NCBI GenBank assembly: GCA_965246795.1
Contig: CBDFFN010000009.1
Coordinates: forward strand, 29,257 to 93,256
Origin: JAJXWB01 sp965246795
GTDB taxonomy: Bacteria; Pseudomonadota; Alphaproteobacteria; Rhizobiales; Beijerinckiaceae
Direction of reading: 5' to 3'
DNA: 64,000 nt
Below, piece after piece: positions 42,982-50,258 of the stretch (position 1 is the stretch's first letter; each line of letters opens with the position of its first letter). Position numbers and translations under genes: made by a program. The notes under the pieces were generated by a model, which did not search any database, was not told the origin of the DNA, and was given only the letters and a program-made list of their open reading frames with translations.

Positions 42982-43872
42982 TTATTGCGCGACAGACGCG
43001 AACTGCGACGACGACGGAGCGGCGCTGTATTTCTTCTTCGCCTCGACCAGCCAGGCGTCATACTTTTCCTGGCTCACGACGCGGAACGCGATTGGCATGT
43101 AGGCGTGATCCTTGCCGCAAAGCTTGGAGCACTGACCGTAATACAGGCCTTCCTTCTCGGGCTTGAACCAGGCCTCGTTCAGACGGCCCGGCACCGCATC
43201 CATGCGCACCGCGAAGGACTGGATGACAAAGGAGTGGATGACGTCGGCGGCCGTGATCTGCAGCCGGATCGTCTTGTTCACCGGCACGACGGCCTCGTTG
43301 TCGACTGCGAGCAGGCGCAGATCGCCGGGCTTCAGCTCGTTCTCGGGCTTCATCAGCGAGTCGAAGGAGAAACCACCGCCCTGGTCCTTCGGATATTCGT
43401 AGGACCAGTACCACTGCTTGCCCGTGATCTTCATCGTCATGTCACCCTCGGGCAGGATGAGCTGATGGTTCAGCAGGCGGAACGACGGCACGGCAATCGC
43501 GACGAGGATCAGCACCGGCACCACGGTCCACGCGACCTCGAGCAGCGCATGGTGCGTCGTGCGCGACGGCACCGGATTGGCGCGCTCGTTGAACTTCACG
43601 GCGACGATCACGATCAGCGCCAGCACGAATACAGAAATGATCGTGATCAGCGGGAGCAGAATGACATTGTGGAAGAAGTTCAACTCATGCGCGATCGGGC
43701 TTTCGGCGACCTGCAGGCCGATCTGGCCAGGGTCGGCATGGCCGATACCTGCGGGCAGCGCGGCCGCCGTGACACAAGTCAGAAGAAGCGCGACCGTCGC
43801 ACCAACAATCCGGGGAGGCGTCACGCGTGTGGCGTGGAACGGAAGCGCGAATGCCGTGCCGTCGTTCCTCAA
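42982..43872 (-). CDS. ctaC: Cytochrome c oxidase subunit II (CuA)
   Basis: After a signal sequence ending around GIGHA-DPG, two helices (HNVILLPLITIISVFVLALI and a second) anchor the protein; the periplasmic cupredoxin domain has the CuA ligands in GQCSKLCGKDHAYM. This is the electron entry subunit. It is the first gene of the oxidase cluster, with a 224-base upstream region shared with the divergent ialB gene. Confidence 0.97.
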   Translation of the reverse strand: MRNDGTAFALPFHATRVTPPRIVGATVALLLTCVTAAALPAGIGHADPGQIGLQVAESPIAHELNFFHNVILLPLITIISVFVLALIVIVAVKFNERANPVPSRTTHHALLEVAWTVVPVLILVAIAVPSFRLLNHQLILPEGDMTMKITGKQWYWSYEYPKDQGGGFSFDSLMKPENELKPGDLRLLAVDNEAVVPVNKTIRLQITAADVIHSFVIQSFAVRMDAVPGRLNEAWFKPEKEGLYYGQCSKLCGKDHAYMPIAFRVVSQEKYDAWLVEAKKKYSAAPSSSQFASVAQ

Positions 43873-44096
43873 GTCGTCCGCTCCTGAATCGATTTACGGC
43901 GCATGCTTTTCGGCTGCAGCCTACAACGGTTCAAAACACAATCGCCTGTAGGGCGCAACATAAGTGCCTGCGCAGGCGGCGCGGCAAAGCGGCGCGGAAT
44001 TGCGTGACGACATCAGGTCTACCAGAAGCTTGACACGGTCGTGGCCCGGACAGAGGTTCGCGCCGGCCGATTCAATACGCGGTCCGGGAGACGATC

Positions 44097-44609
44097 TTGA
44101 GACGAACTCGTGTGTTCGCGCACCTCGGTGCAAGCCTCGTCGGATTGGCGGCATGCCTGTTTGCCGGCGCTGCCGTCGCGCAGGGCTCCGTGAAATCGAA
44201 GCACGGCGATTGGGAATTGCGCTGCGAGACGCCGCCGGGTGCGCAGAAGGAGCAATGCGCCCTGCTGCAATCGGTGGCAGCTGAAGACCGGCCCAACGTC
44301 AGCCTCGTCGTCATTGTCCTCAAGACGGCGGACGGTAAGAGCCGGTTGCTGCGCGTGATCGCGCCGCTTGGCGTGCTGTTGCCCAATGGGCTTGGCCTCA
44401 AGATCGACAATGCCGACATCGGTCGCGCCGGATTCGTGCGCTGTCTGCCGACCGGCTGCGTCGCGGAAGTCATCATGGACGACAAGCTGATCGACGGGTT
44501 GCGCGGCGGCCAATCTGCGACGTTCATCATCTACCAGACGCCCGAAGAAGGCATCGGCATCCCGCTGACGCTGGCCGGCTTCAAGGACGGCTACGACAAG
44601 CTGCCGTAG
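44097..44609 (+). CDS. Invasion-associated locus B (IalB) family protein
   Basis: A signal peptide (LGASLVGLAACLFAGAAVAQG) and a domain with the IalB pattern HGDWELRCETPPGA, CALLQSVA and RCLPTGCVAEVIMDD identify this secreted or periplasmic protein of 170 residues. Bartonella IalB assists host-cell invasion; in soil relatives its role is unknown. The start is a TTG preceded by GGGAG. A consensus -35 hexamer TTGACA lies at 44030-44035, but its -10 partner is weak. It ends just before the repeat-bounded DUF559 module. Confidence 0.88.
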   Translation: MRRTRVFAHLGASLVGLAACLFAGAAVAQGSVKSKHGDWELRCETPPGAQKEQCALLQSVAAEDRPNVSLVVIVLKTADGKSRLLRVIAPLGVLLPNGLGLKIDNADIGRAGFVRCLPTGCVAEVIMDDKLIDGLRGGQSATFIIYQTPEEGIGIPLTLAGFKDGYDKLP

Positions 44610-44620
44610 GCGGAAACTTT

Positions 44621-45057
44621 TCACCCGCGAAGCGGGGGAGGGGACCATGCAAAGCATGGTAGAGGGGGCATGCGCGCACCGGAGCTAACGGTCCAGCGCG
44701 CACGAGATCTACGACGTAAATTGACCCTGCCAGAGATCATCCTCTGGCAAAAGTTGCGACGCGGGCAGATCGAAAAGCTTCGGTTTCGTCGACAGCATCC
44801 CGTAGGTCCATACATCCTCGACTTCTTTTGTGCCGATCATCAACTGGCGATCGAGATCGACGGCGCCGTGCATGACATCACGGCACAGGCGTCGCACGAT
44901 ATCAGGCGATCGAATTGGCTCGCAAAGAAAGGAATTCGCGTTTTGCGGCGCGAGACATCCTTTCTGGCGACGGGCTTCAATCCGTACTCGAAACAATTGC
45001 AGCCGCAGTTGCCCCCTCCACCGCCTTCGGCCGCCCCCCTCCCCGCTTCGCGGGTGA
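44621..45057. mobile_element. DUF559 module bounded by long inverted repeats
   Basis: The left end (44621-44670) and right end (45010-45057) are inverted copies: TCACCCGCGAAGCGGGG at 44621 has its complement ending at 45057, and the inner blocks 44658-44670 and 45010-45022 pair at 12 of 13 bases. Between them lies only the DUF559 gene. The left repeat also holds ACCATGC-AAA-GCATGGT, a perfect palindrome. The module fits within the gap between ialB (stop 44609) and the converging AsmA gene (stop 45073). A gene-less relative is at 60957-61080. Confidence 0.7.
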
Positions 45058-45110
45058 GGAGCGCGCCTTTCCTCAATAGCGCCCGTTGCTTCCCGGATCG
45101 GGCGCGATGA
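44670..45110 (+). CDS. DUF559 endonuclease-like protein
   Basis: Residues 1-112 match the DUF559 (PD-(D/E)XK/Vsr-like) family: RKLTLPEIILWQKLR, FRRQHPVGPYILDFFC, then the acidic cluster IEIDGAVHD and the RVLRRE motif. Such proteins are small predicted nucleases of unknown target. The ATG lies at the inner edge of the left inverted repeat, whose GAGGGGG serves as ribosome binding site. Residues from about 114 (PPPPP and following) are encoded by the right repeat, and the last 38 bases overlap the 3' end of the AsmA gene, so the tail is probably not part of the fold. Confidence 0.85.
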   Translation: MRAPELTVQRARDLRRKLTLPEIILWQKLRRGQIEKLRFRRQHPVGPYILDFFCADHQLAIEIDGAVHDITAQASHDIRRSNWLAKKGIRVLRRETSFLATGFNPYSKQLQPQLPPPPPSAAPLPASRVRSAPFLNSARCFPDRAR

Positions 45111-48100
45111 TCGACGGCGTGCGGCCCGGTACGAAAGCCGCAGGCGGCCGCAGTTCGAGCGGCGCGTTCGGCATCGGCGGGAGACGCTCGATACGCTGAC
45201 GCTCGCGCAACACACGCTCCGCCTCGCGTTGTCGCGCCGTCTCGCGCTGCAGCTGTTCCTGCCGTAAAACTTCGGCTTGGCGCTCGGCTTCAAGTCTTGC
45301 TTGGCGTTCGGCCTCGAGCTTCGCCTGCCGCTCTGCTTCGAGTTTCGCCTGTTCGGCGCGGCGCTCGGCATCGCCCGCGCGTTCGAAGCGCAGACGCCGG
45401 TTGAAGAATGCGCGCTCGCGGCGGTCGGCATCGATTGCCCGACGCAGCGCCTCCTCGCGTGCGAGACCGTGCGCGGCAAGGGTGGAAATTAGCTCCATTG
45501 CGTCGATGGTTCGCACCGGCGCGGAGGACGGACCTGCGAGTGCGATGTCGACGCGCGGTGGCGGGCCGCTCCAGTCCGCCGGTGCTTTCGGCTGCAACGT
45601 CTCGCTGATATCGAGGCGATCTCTCGCGAGATCGTAGCGGGCGGCGAAGGTCGCCTGCCCGGTCCCAATTGCAAGTTCGGCGGGGCTGAAGCCGATGATG
45701 CCCGCCTCGATGAGAAGCGGCTGCGCGAATGTTGGGAGCGCTTGCGGCGCGGCGTCGAACGCCAGCGCCAGGGCCGTCTTTATTGTCGCGGGGTCGAGAT
45801 CGATGCGCTCCGCATCGACGGCTGTTGCTACGCGTAGCGGCGCGTCGGGGTCGGTGCGCGCCAGCGAAGCGCCGTCGACGCGGATGTTGCCCTTGCCGGC
45901 GAGCGTGCCAGCGAGTCCGGCCGGGCTGGTGCCCGCGCCGGCCACATCCACATCGCCGGACAGCGTCGCCGCGCCCCAAGGCCGCGCGATGCCAAGATTG
46001 TCGGCGACGAGTTTCGCCGCGAGGCTCGCCGTGTCCTCCTGCCGCCGCAGGGTCGCGCTGCCGGAAAGCTTTCCGCCCGCAATTTCGGCGGACAGATCGT
46101 TCACACCGATCGCGCCGGGTCCGATCGTCAGACGCCCGGAGGTTTTGCCGCCCGTGCCGCCGGGAAACATTACGCGCGCAACATCGAGATCGATCTCAGC
46201 GGCCAGTGGATCGTTCGGTTGAGGCGCAAATTTTTGCGTCGCGAGGCTCAACCCCGACGGCGACTTGGATGGCGGACCCAGCAGCACCGCCGCAAGTGAT
46301 CCGACGTCCAGCCGCGCGAGGCGCAGCGCGCCGGTCCACGGCGAGGCCGCGCGTTTTTCCAACGCGCCGGTAAGGTCGTTGCCCGCGACAGAGCCGGTAA
46401 TCTCGCGCAGAGTAAGCGGTCCGCGCGTGTCGAGTTGCATGCGCAGATCGACGGGCCAGCCGGCAAAGGCATCGACCGGCGCCGCGATAATGCGCAACAA
46501 AGGTCCAAGATCGCGTGCATTGACGCGTAACGCGCCCGTTGCGCCCGCCGCCGTCGCGTCGAGGTGCAGCACGCCGTCGAACTGCGCCGTCGCACCGGCG
46601 ATGGTGGCCGTCGCGGCTGTTGTGAGCGGTGCGCCGATCTTTCCCGAGAGGTTTGCCTCGATTCGGCCCGGCCCCTGCCCGCGCAGCGGAATGACGGACA
46701 TACCAAGCTGGCGCAGGAAGGGCGCGGCTTCCGGCGCTTCGAGCAGAACCGCGCCCGCAATGCCGTTGGCGTTGGGCGAAAGCGTTACGCCAAGATTCGT
46801 GTCGGCAAGCTTTCCGCTAAACGCGACGCGCGAAGGCGTGAACGCACCGCCTGCTCTTTCCGCGTCGAGCTGCAGACTGACGTTGGCCGGCGCGAGCAGG
46901 GCCGCGCGAGCGGCGACTGCATCGCTCCATGTACCGGGCGCGATGCGACGCAGAAGGCCCGAAAATTCGCCGAGCTGCCGTGCATCGAGCGATGCTTCAG
47001 CATGCATCGTCCGCGCCGATCCGCGTGCTGTCGCCCGAAGCGTTGCGCCGCCAACGTTCTCGAGCGCGAGCCGTTCGACGGTGAAATTCTCGCCGTTGCG
47101 ATCGAGAGCCAGCGAGATACGGCCGGCATCGATCGTGCCTTCTCCGACGCGTGCGACGCGAACCGCTTGCGCATCGAGCGTGACGGCGAGGTCGACGCCT
47201 TTCGCCGTGGCCGGCATCTGTGTGAGATCGGGCAGCGCATCGAGATCGAGAGCTGGCGATGCGAGAGTCGCCTCGAATTTCGCCGCACGCCCCGAACTTG
47301 CGGCGATGAAAGACGCGCGGCCCGTCAGTGTCGAGCGATCGAAGGTTGCGCGGAGGTCTGAGATTTCTGTCCGCGCACCATCTTTTACCACGCGACCCGC
47401 GATGTCGACACGTGAAAACGGGATGTCGCTCGTCGGCAGATTTGGCACGATGGTGCGAAGCCATCGCGCGAGATTCGGCGCATCTGCGCTGCGCAAAACG
47501 ATGTTGCCGTTCACGCGCCCCTGCACATCGGACGTGCCGCGAAACGACAAAAGACCATCCCGCGTGACGGACAGCGATGCGTCCACTGTGGTGGGCGCGG
47601 TACTCGCCGCGCGCGAAAGATCGACATGCGCGTCGGACGCAACTTCGCCGCCGAGAAGCATCGCGTCGGCGCGCCATCTCGCGCGAAGAGGACGATCCGT
47701 CCCGACCATCGCGGCGACGGCGTCGCGTAGCGCACCGAGGTCGACACTCGCGCGAAATCTGTCGAGGTCGGGCCGCTCCGATTGCAGATCGAGCGTAACG
47801 CCGCCGTCCCTTGCCAAGGCAACGGAACCAATGGCAACAAACTTCGAAGACTCGTCGCCGAGCCGCAGATCGACCGTTTTGGCCTCGGCGCTATCGAGCG
47901 AGGCGTTGCCGTCGAACCGCGCGCGCCAGGGCACGCCACCGCCACCAGTCGCCGCGCCAGCGATGTCGCCCGTCAGGGTAAGAGCGCCCTCAAAGCGCGG
48001 TCCTTGAACATCGAAGACCAGCGTGCCGTTGGCATCGCTACGCGGCAGGCCGGCGAGCGGATCGCTTTCGGCCTTGACCGCGAGCCGACCGCCGACGAGT

Positions 48101-48672
48101 GCGCCGGTCGCGATGCGGAACGGAACGAGACGCTGATCGCTCCGCACGAAACCTTCGGCCTTGAACGGCCCGATGCCGCTTTCGGCTGATGCCGTCACAT
48201 CGATGCGGTCGAGCGTGCGAACCCCCGCATCCGTCATCACCGTGATGGACGCATCGCGCAGAGCAATCCGCTCGACGCCGACATCGGCCGGTAGAGCGGC
48301 ACGCGCGCCGTCCGCAGAACCCGCGCCGCGACCTCGCAAATCGATGGCGACGCGCGGACGGGCCATCCGCGCCGAAGCGATCGACACAGTGCCGCGTAGC
48401 AGCGGCGACAGCGCCATTTCGAGATCGGCCGCGTCGGCCCGCAATCCGATGCCGGGACGCTCCAGCGATAGCGCGCCGACTTCGAAACGCGGCGATGGCA
48501 GCAGCCGTACCGAGATCGGACCACCGAGCGTCACACGCGCGTCTAGCGCGCGCCCGAGCTGCGTCGCGAGCGTCCCGCCCCAAGCTGACCAGTCGATCAG
48601 CGGCGGCACCGCCAGCGCAAGCACCAGCACGGCGAGCAGGGCGGCAGCGGCGATGGTCAGCGTGTGGCGCAA
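45073..48672 (-). CDS. AsmA-family protein (1199 residues)
   Basis: A single N-terminal helix (LTIAAAALLAVLVLALAVPPL) anchors a long periplasmic protein rich in beta strands, typical of AsmA/TamB-like proteins thought to move lipids between membranes. The SLERPGIGLRADAADLEMALS region is the AsmA N-terminal motif. The last 90 residues are charged and helical with 8-residue repeats AKLEAERQ, which is unusual and could form a coiled coil. It follows ppiC on the minus strand. Confidence 0.9.
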   Translation of the reverse strand: MRHTLTIAAAALLAVLVLALAVPPLIDWSAWGGTLATQLGRALDARVTLGGPISVRLLPSPRFEVGALSLERPGIGLRADAADLEMALSPLLRGTVSIASARMARPRVAIDLRGRGAGSADGARAALPADVGVERIALRDASITVMTDAGVRTLDRIDVTASAESGIGPFKAEGFVRSDQRLVPFRIATGALVGGRLAVKAESDPLAGLPRSDANGTLVFDVQGPRFEGALTLTGDIAGAATGGGGVPWRARFDGNASLDSAEAKTVDLRLGDESSKFVAIGSVALARDGGVTLDLQSERPDLDRFRASVDLGALRDAVAAMVGTDRPLRARWRADAMLLGGEVASDAHVDLSRAASTAPTTVDASLSVTRDGLLSFRGTSDVQGRVNGNIVLRSADAPNLARWLRTIVPNLPTSDIPFSRVDIAGRVVKDGARTEISDLRATFDRSTLTGRASFIAASSGRAAKFEATLASPALDLDALPDLTQMPATAKGVDLAVTLDAQAVRVARVGEGTIDAGRISLALDRNGENFTVERLALENVGGATLRATARGSARTMHAEASLDARQLGEFSGLLRRIAPGTWSDAVAARAALLAPANVSLQLDAERAGGAFTPSRVAFSGKLADTNLGVTLSPNANGIAGAVLLEAPEAAPFLRQLGMSVIPLRGQGPGRIEANLSGKIGAPLTTAATATIAGATAQFDGVLHLDATAAGATGALRVNARDLGPLLRIIAAPVDAFAGWPVDLRMQLDTRGPLTLREITGSVAGNDLTGALEKRAASPWTGALRLARLDVGSLAAVLLGPPSKSPSGLSLATQKFAPQPNDPLAAEIDLDVARVMFPGGTGGKTSGRLTIGPGAIGVNDLSAEIAGGKLSGSATLRRQEDTASLAAKLVADNLGIARPWGAATLSGDVDVAGAGTSPAGLAGTLAGKGNIRVDGASLARTDPDAPLRVATAVDAERIDLDPATIKTALALAFDAAPQALPTFAQPLLIEAGIIGFSPAELAIGTGQATFAARYDLARDRLDISETLQPKAPADWSGPPPRVDIALAGPSSAPVRTIDAMELISTLAAHGLAREEALRRAIDADRRERAFFNRRLRFERAGDAERRAEQAKLEAERQAKLEAERQARLEAERQAEVLRQEQLQRETARQREAERVLRERQRIERLPPMPNAPLELRPPAAFVPGRTPSIIAPDPGSNGRY

Positions 48673-48749
48673 GACGGTCCCGACGGGTGGAGCGTCTCTC
48701 TCACATGGTTACAAGCGGACAGGAACGCGGTTCCCATCCGCCAAAAGCG

Positions 48750-49616
48750 TTATTTCTTCGCCGGGGCCGGCACCTGTGTCGGCGAGACAGCGGCCGGCGC
48801 ATCGGCCGGCTTGTCCGTCCGCTCGATCTTGCCACCGTCGCGCAACTGCACGATCAGATCGCTCTGCGCCTTCTGCACGACGTAGCGGGCGACCTGGTCA
48901 CGCACTTCTGCGAGCGAGGGGAACTTCTTCTCGCGCTTCTCCTCAACCCGGATGACGTGCCAGCCGAACTGGCTCTTCACCGGGCCGGCGATCTGGCCGG
49001 GCTCCGTCGCAAAAGCGACCGCGGCGAATTCCGGCACCATGCGGTCTTTCGTGAACCAACCGAGATCGCCGCCCTTCGAGCCAGGGTCTTTCGAGACTTC
49101 CGTCGCGACCTTGCCGAAATCCTCGCCGTCCTTGACGCGCTTGAGGACCTTTTTCGCCTCGTCCTCGCTCTCGACGAGGATGTGCTTGGCGTGCACTTCC
49201 GGCTCCGCCTTCTGAGTTTTCGCGACGTCCTCGTAAGCCTTCTGCACCGCCGCATCGGAGGCCGCATCCGCCGCGACCTTTCCGAGCAGCGCCTCCATCA
49301 GCAACTTCTCGCGATAGTAAGCGACCTTCTTCGCGAAGTCGGGGGAGCCATCGAGCTTCTCGGCCTGCGCCTTCTGCGCCACCAGCCGGCCGTCGATAAG
49401 ATAGTCGAGCACATAGCTGTCGCGCGCTGCGCCTTCGAGTTGCGCGGGCAGACCGGGCACCAGATCCTCTTTCGCGACGGCGAGATCGTCGTCGGTGATC
49501 TCCGAGCCGTTGACCTTGGCCAGAACCTTTGCGCTGGCGCCGGCGGTCAGCGCCAGAACGAGGGCGGCGGAGATGGTCAGCGCGCCGGCGCGGCGGCGAA
49601 CGTTCGGGGCGGACAT
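48750..49616 (-). CDS. Parvulin-type peptidyl-prolyl isomerase (PpiC/PrsA-like)
   Basis: A signal peptide (ending around GASA-KVL) precedes a SurA-like N-terminal region (VNGSEITDDDLAVAKE) and a rotamase domain with VHAKHILVESEDEA, GGDLGWFTKDRMVPEF and FGWHVIRVEEKRE. The 288-residue protein should act in the periplasm on secreted or outer-membrane proteins. It lies 80 bases downstream of the monooxygenase gene and upstream of AsmA, all on the minus strand and divergent from secA. Confidence 0.95.
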   Translation of the reverse strand: MSAPNVRRRAGALTISAALVLALTAGASAKVLAKVNGSEITDDDLAVAKEDLVPGLPAQLEGAARDSYVLDYLIDGRLVAQKAQAEKLDGSPDFAKKVAYYREKLLMEALLGKVAADAASDAAVQKAYEDVAKTQKAEPEVHAKHILVESEDEAKKVLKRVKDGEDFGKVATEVSKDPGSKGGDLGWFTKDRMVPEFAAVAFATEPGQIAGPVKSQFGWHVIRVEEKREKKFPSLAEVRDQVARYVVQKAQSDLIVQLRDGGKIERTDKPADAPAAVSPTQVPAPAKK

Positions 49617-49696
49617 GGATGGCTCCGGAGCGGGAAAGCGGATGTGCGCCGGCCAGTTGCGCGAGAAATCGGGCGTAACTGTGCCGGAGGCGCGCT

Positions 49697-49996
49697 TTAG
49701 CCTTTTGCCGGGCGCAGCGCCACCTGCGTAAAAGGCTTTGCCAGCATCGGGCCGATGACCGGAAGTGCTGCCTGGATCTGCGGCGTCGACATGTGTGTGT
49801 CGATCGCCGCCTGATCGGCCCAGGTCTCGAAGGTCATGAAGCGGCCGGGCTCGCCCTCGACTTCGTAGAGTACGTAGCCGAAGCAGCCGGGCTCCTTGCG
49901 CGAACCGGCTGCGAAATCCCCGAGAAGTTTTCGTGCCGCGTCTGCAAGTTCGGGCTTTGCGACGATTTCCGCGATCACGTGGAGCGGTTCCGACAT
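49697..49996 (-). CDS. ABM-domain (antibiotic biosynthesis monooxygenase-like) protein
   Basis: The 99-residue ABM protein begins MSEPLHVIAEIVAKPE and has the family patterns SRKEPGCFGYVLYE and FMTFETWADQAAIDTHMSTP. These ferredoxin-like proteins include YgiN quinol monooxygenase, but several have no known substrate. The ATG at 49996 is placed by AGGAGG 7-12 bases upstream. It is divergent from secA. Confidence 0.9.
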   Translation of the reverse strand: MSEPLHVIAEIVAKPELADAARKLLGDFAAGSRKEPGCFGYVLYEVEGEPGRFMTFETWADQAAIDTHMSTPQIQAALPVIGPMLAKPFTQVALRPAKG

Positions 49997-50093
49997 TTTC
50001 TTCCTCCTAAATGCTTTTTGTTCGCACCGCCCGATCCTGCGGCTGTCGCGGTGGCGGAGCAAGCTGCAACTCGCCCGCTGTCCCTCCATTTCA

Positions 50094-50122
50094 TTGACAA
50101 GCCAAAACCCCGCTCCTATGTC
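50094..50122 (+). promoter_or_regulatory. Likely sigma-70 promoter of secA
   Basis: TTGACA (50094-50099), a perfect -35 hexamer, is followed after 17 bases by TATGTC (50117-50122), a partial -10 match. It lies 136 bases upstream of the secA start in the region between the divergent monooxygenase gene and secA. Confidence 0.5.
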
Positions 50123-50258
50123 CCGCGACATCATCCGGTCGAGGCCGCCTGTTCACGCGCGCCTTCCGCGCCGGGTGTTTCCCCGACCTTCGTTCACACG
50201 GCGACGCCGGCTCCAGCCGTGTCGTCGCACCGGCGCTTCAGCCCGGCGGAGGCTAGAA

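Noticed and set aside
41540..43102. A 520-residue open frame on the plus strand opposite ctaD and ctaC
   Set aside because: It is antisense to two clear oxidase genes and its translation is a low-complexity, charged sequence typical of GC-rich shadow frames.
46265..48007. A 580-residue open frame opposite the AsmA gene
   Set aside because: The protein is dominated by S, R, A and P, and lies fully antisense to the intact AsmA frame, with no ribosome binding site or domain.
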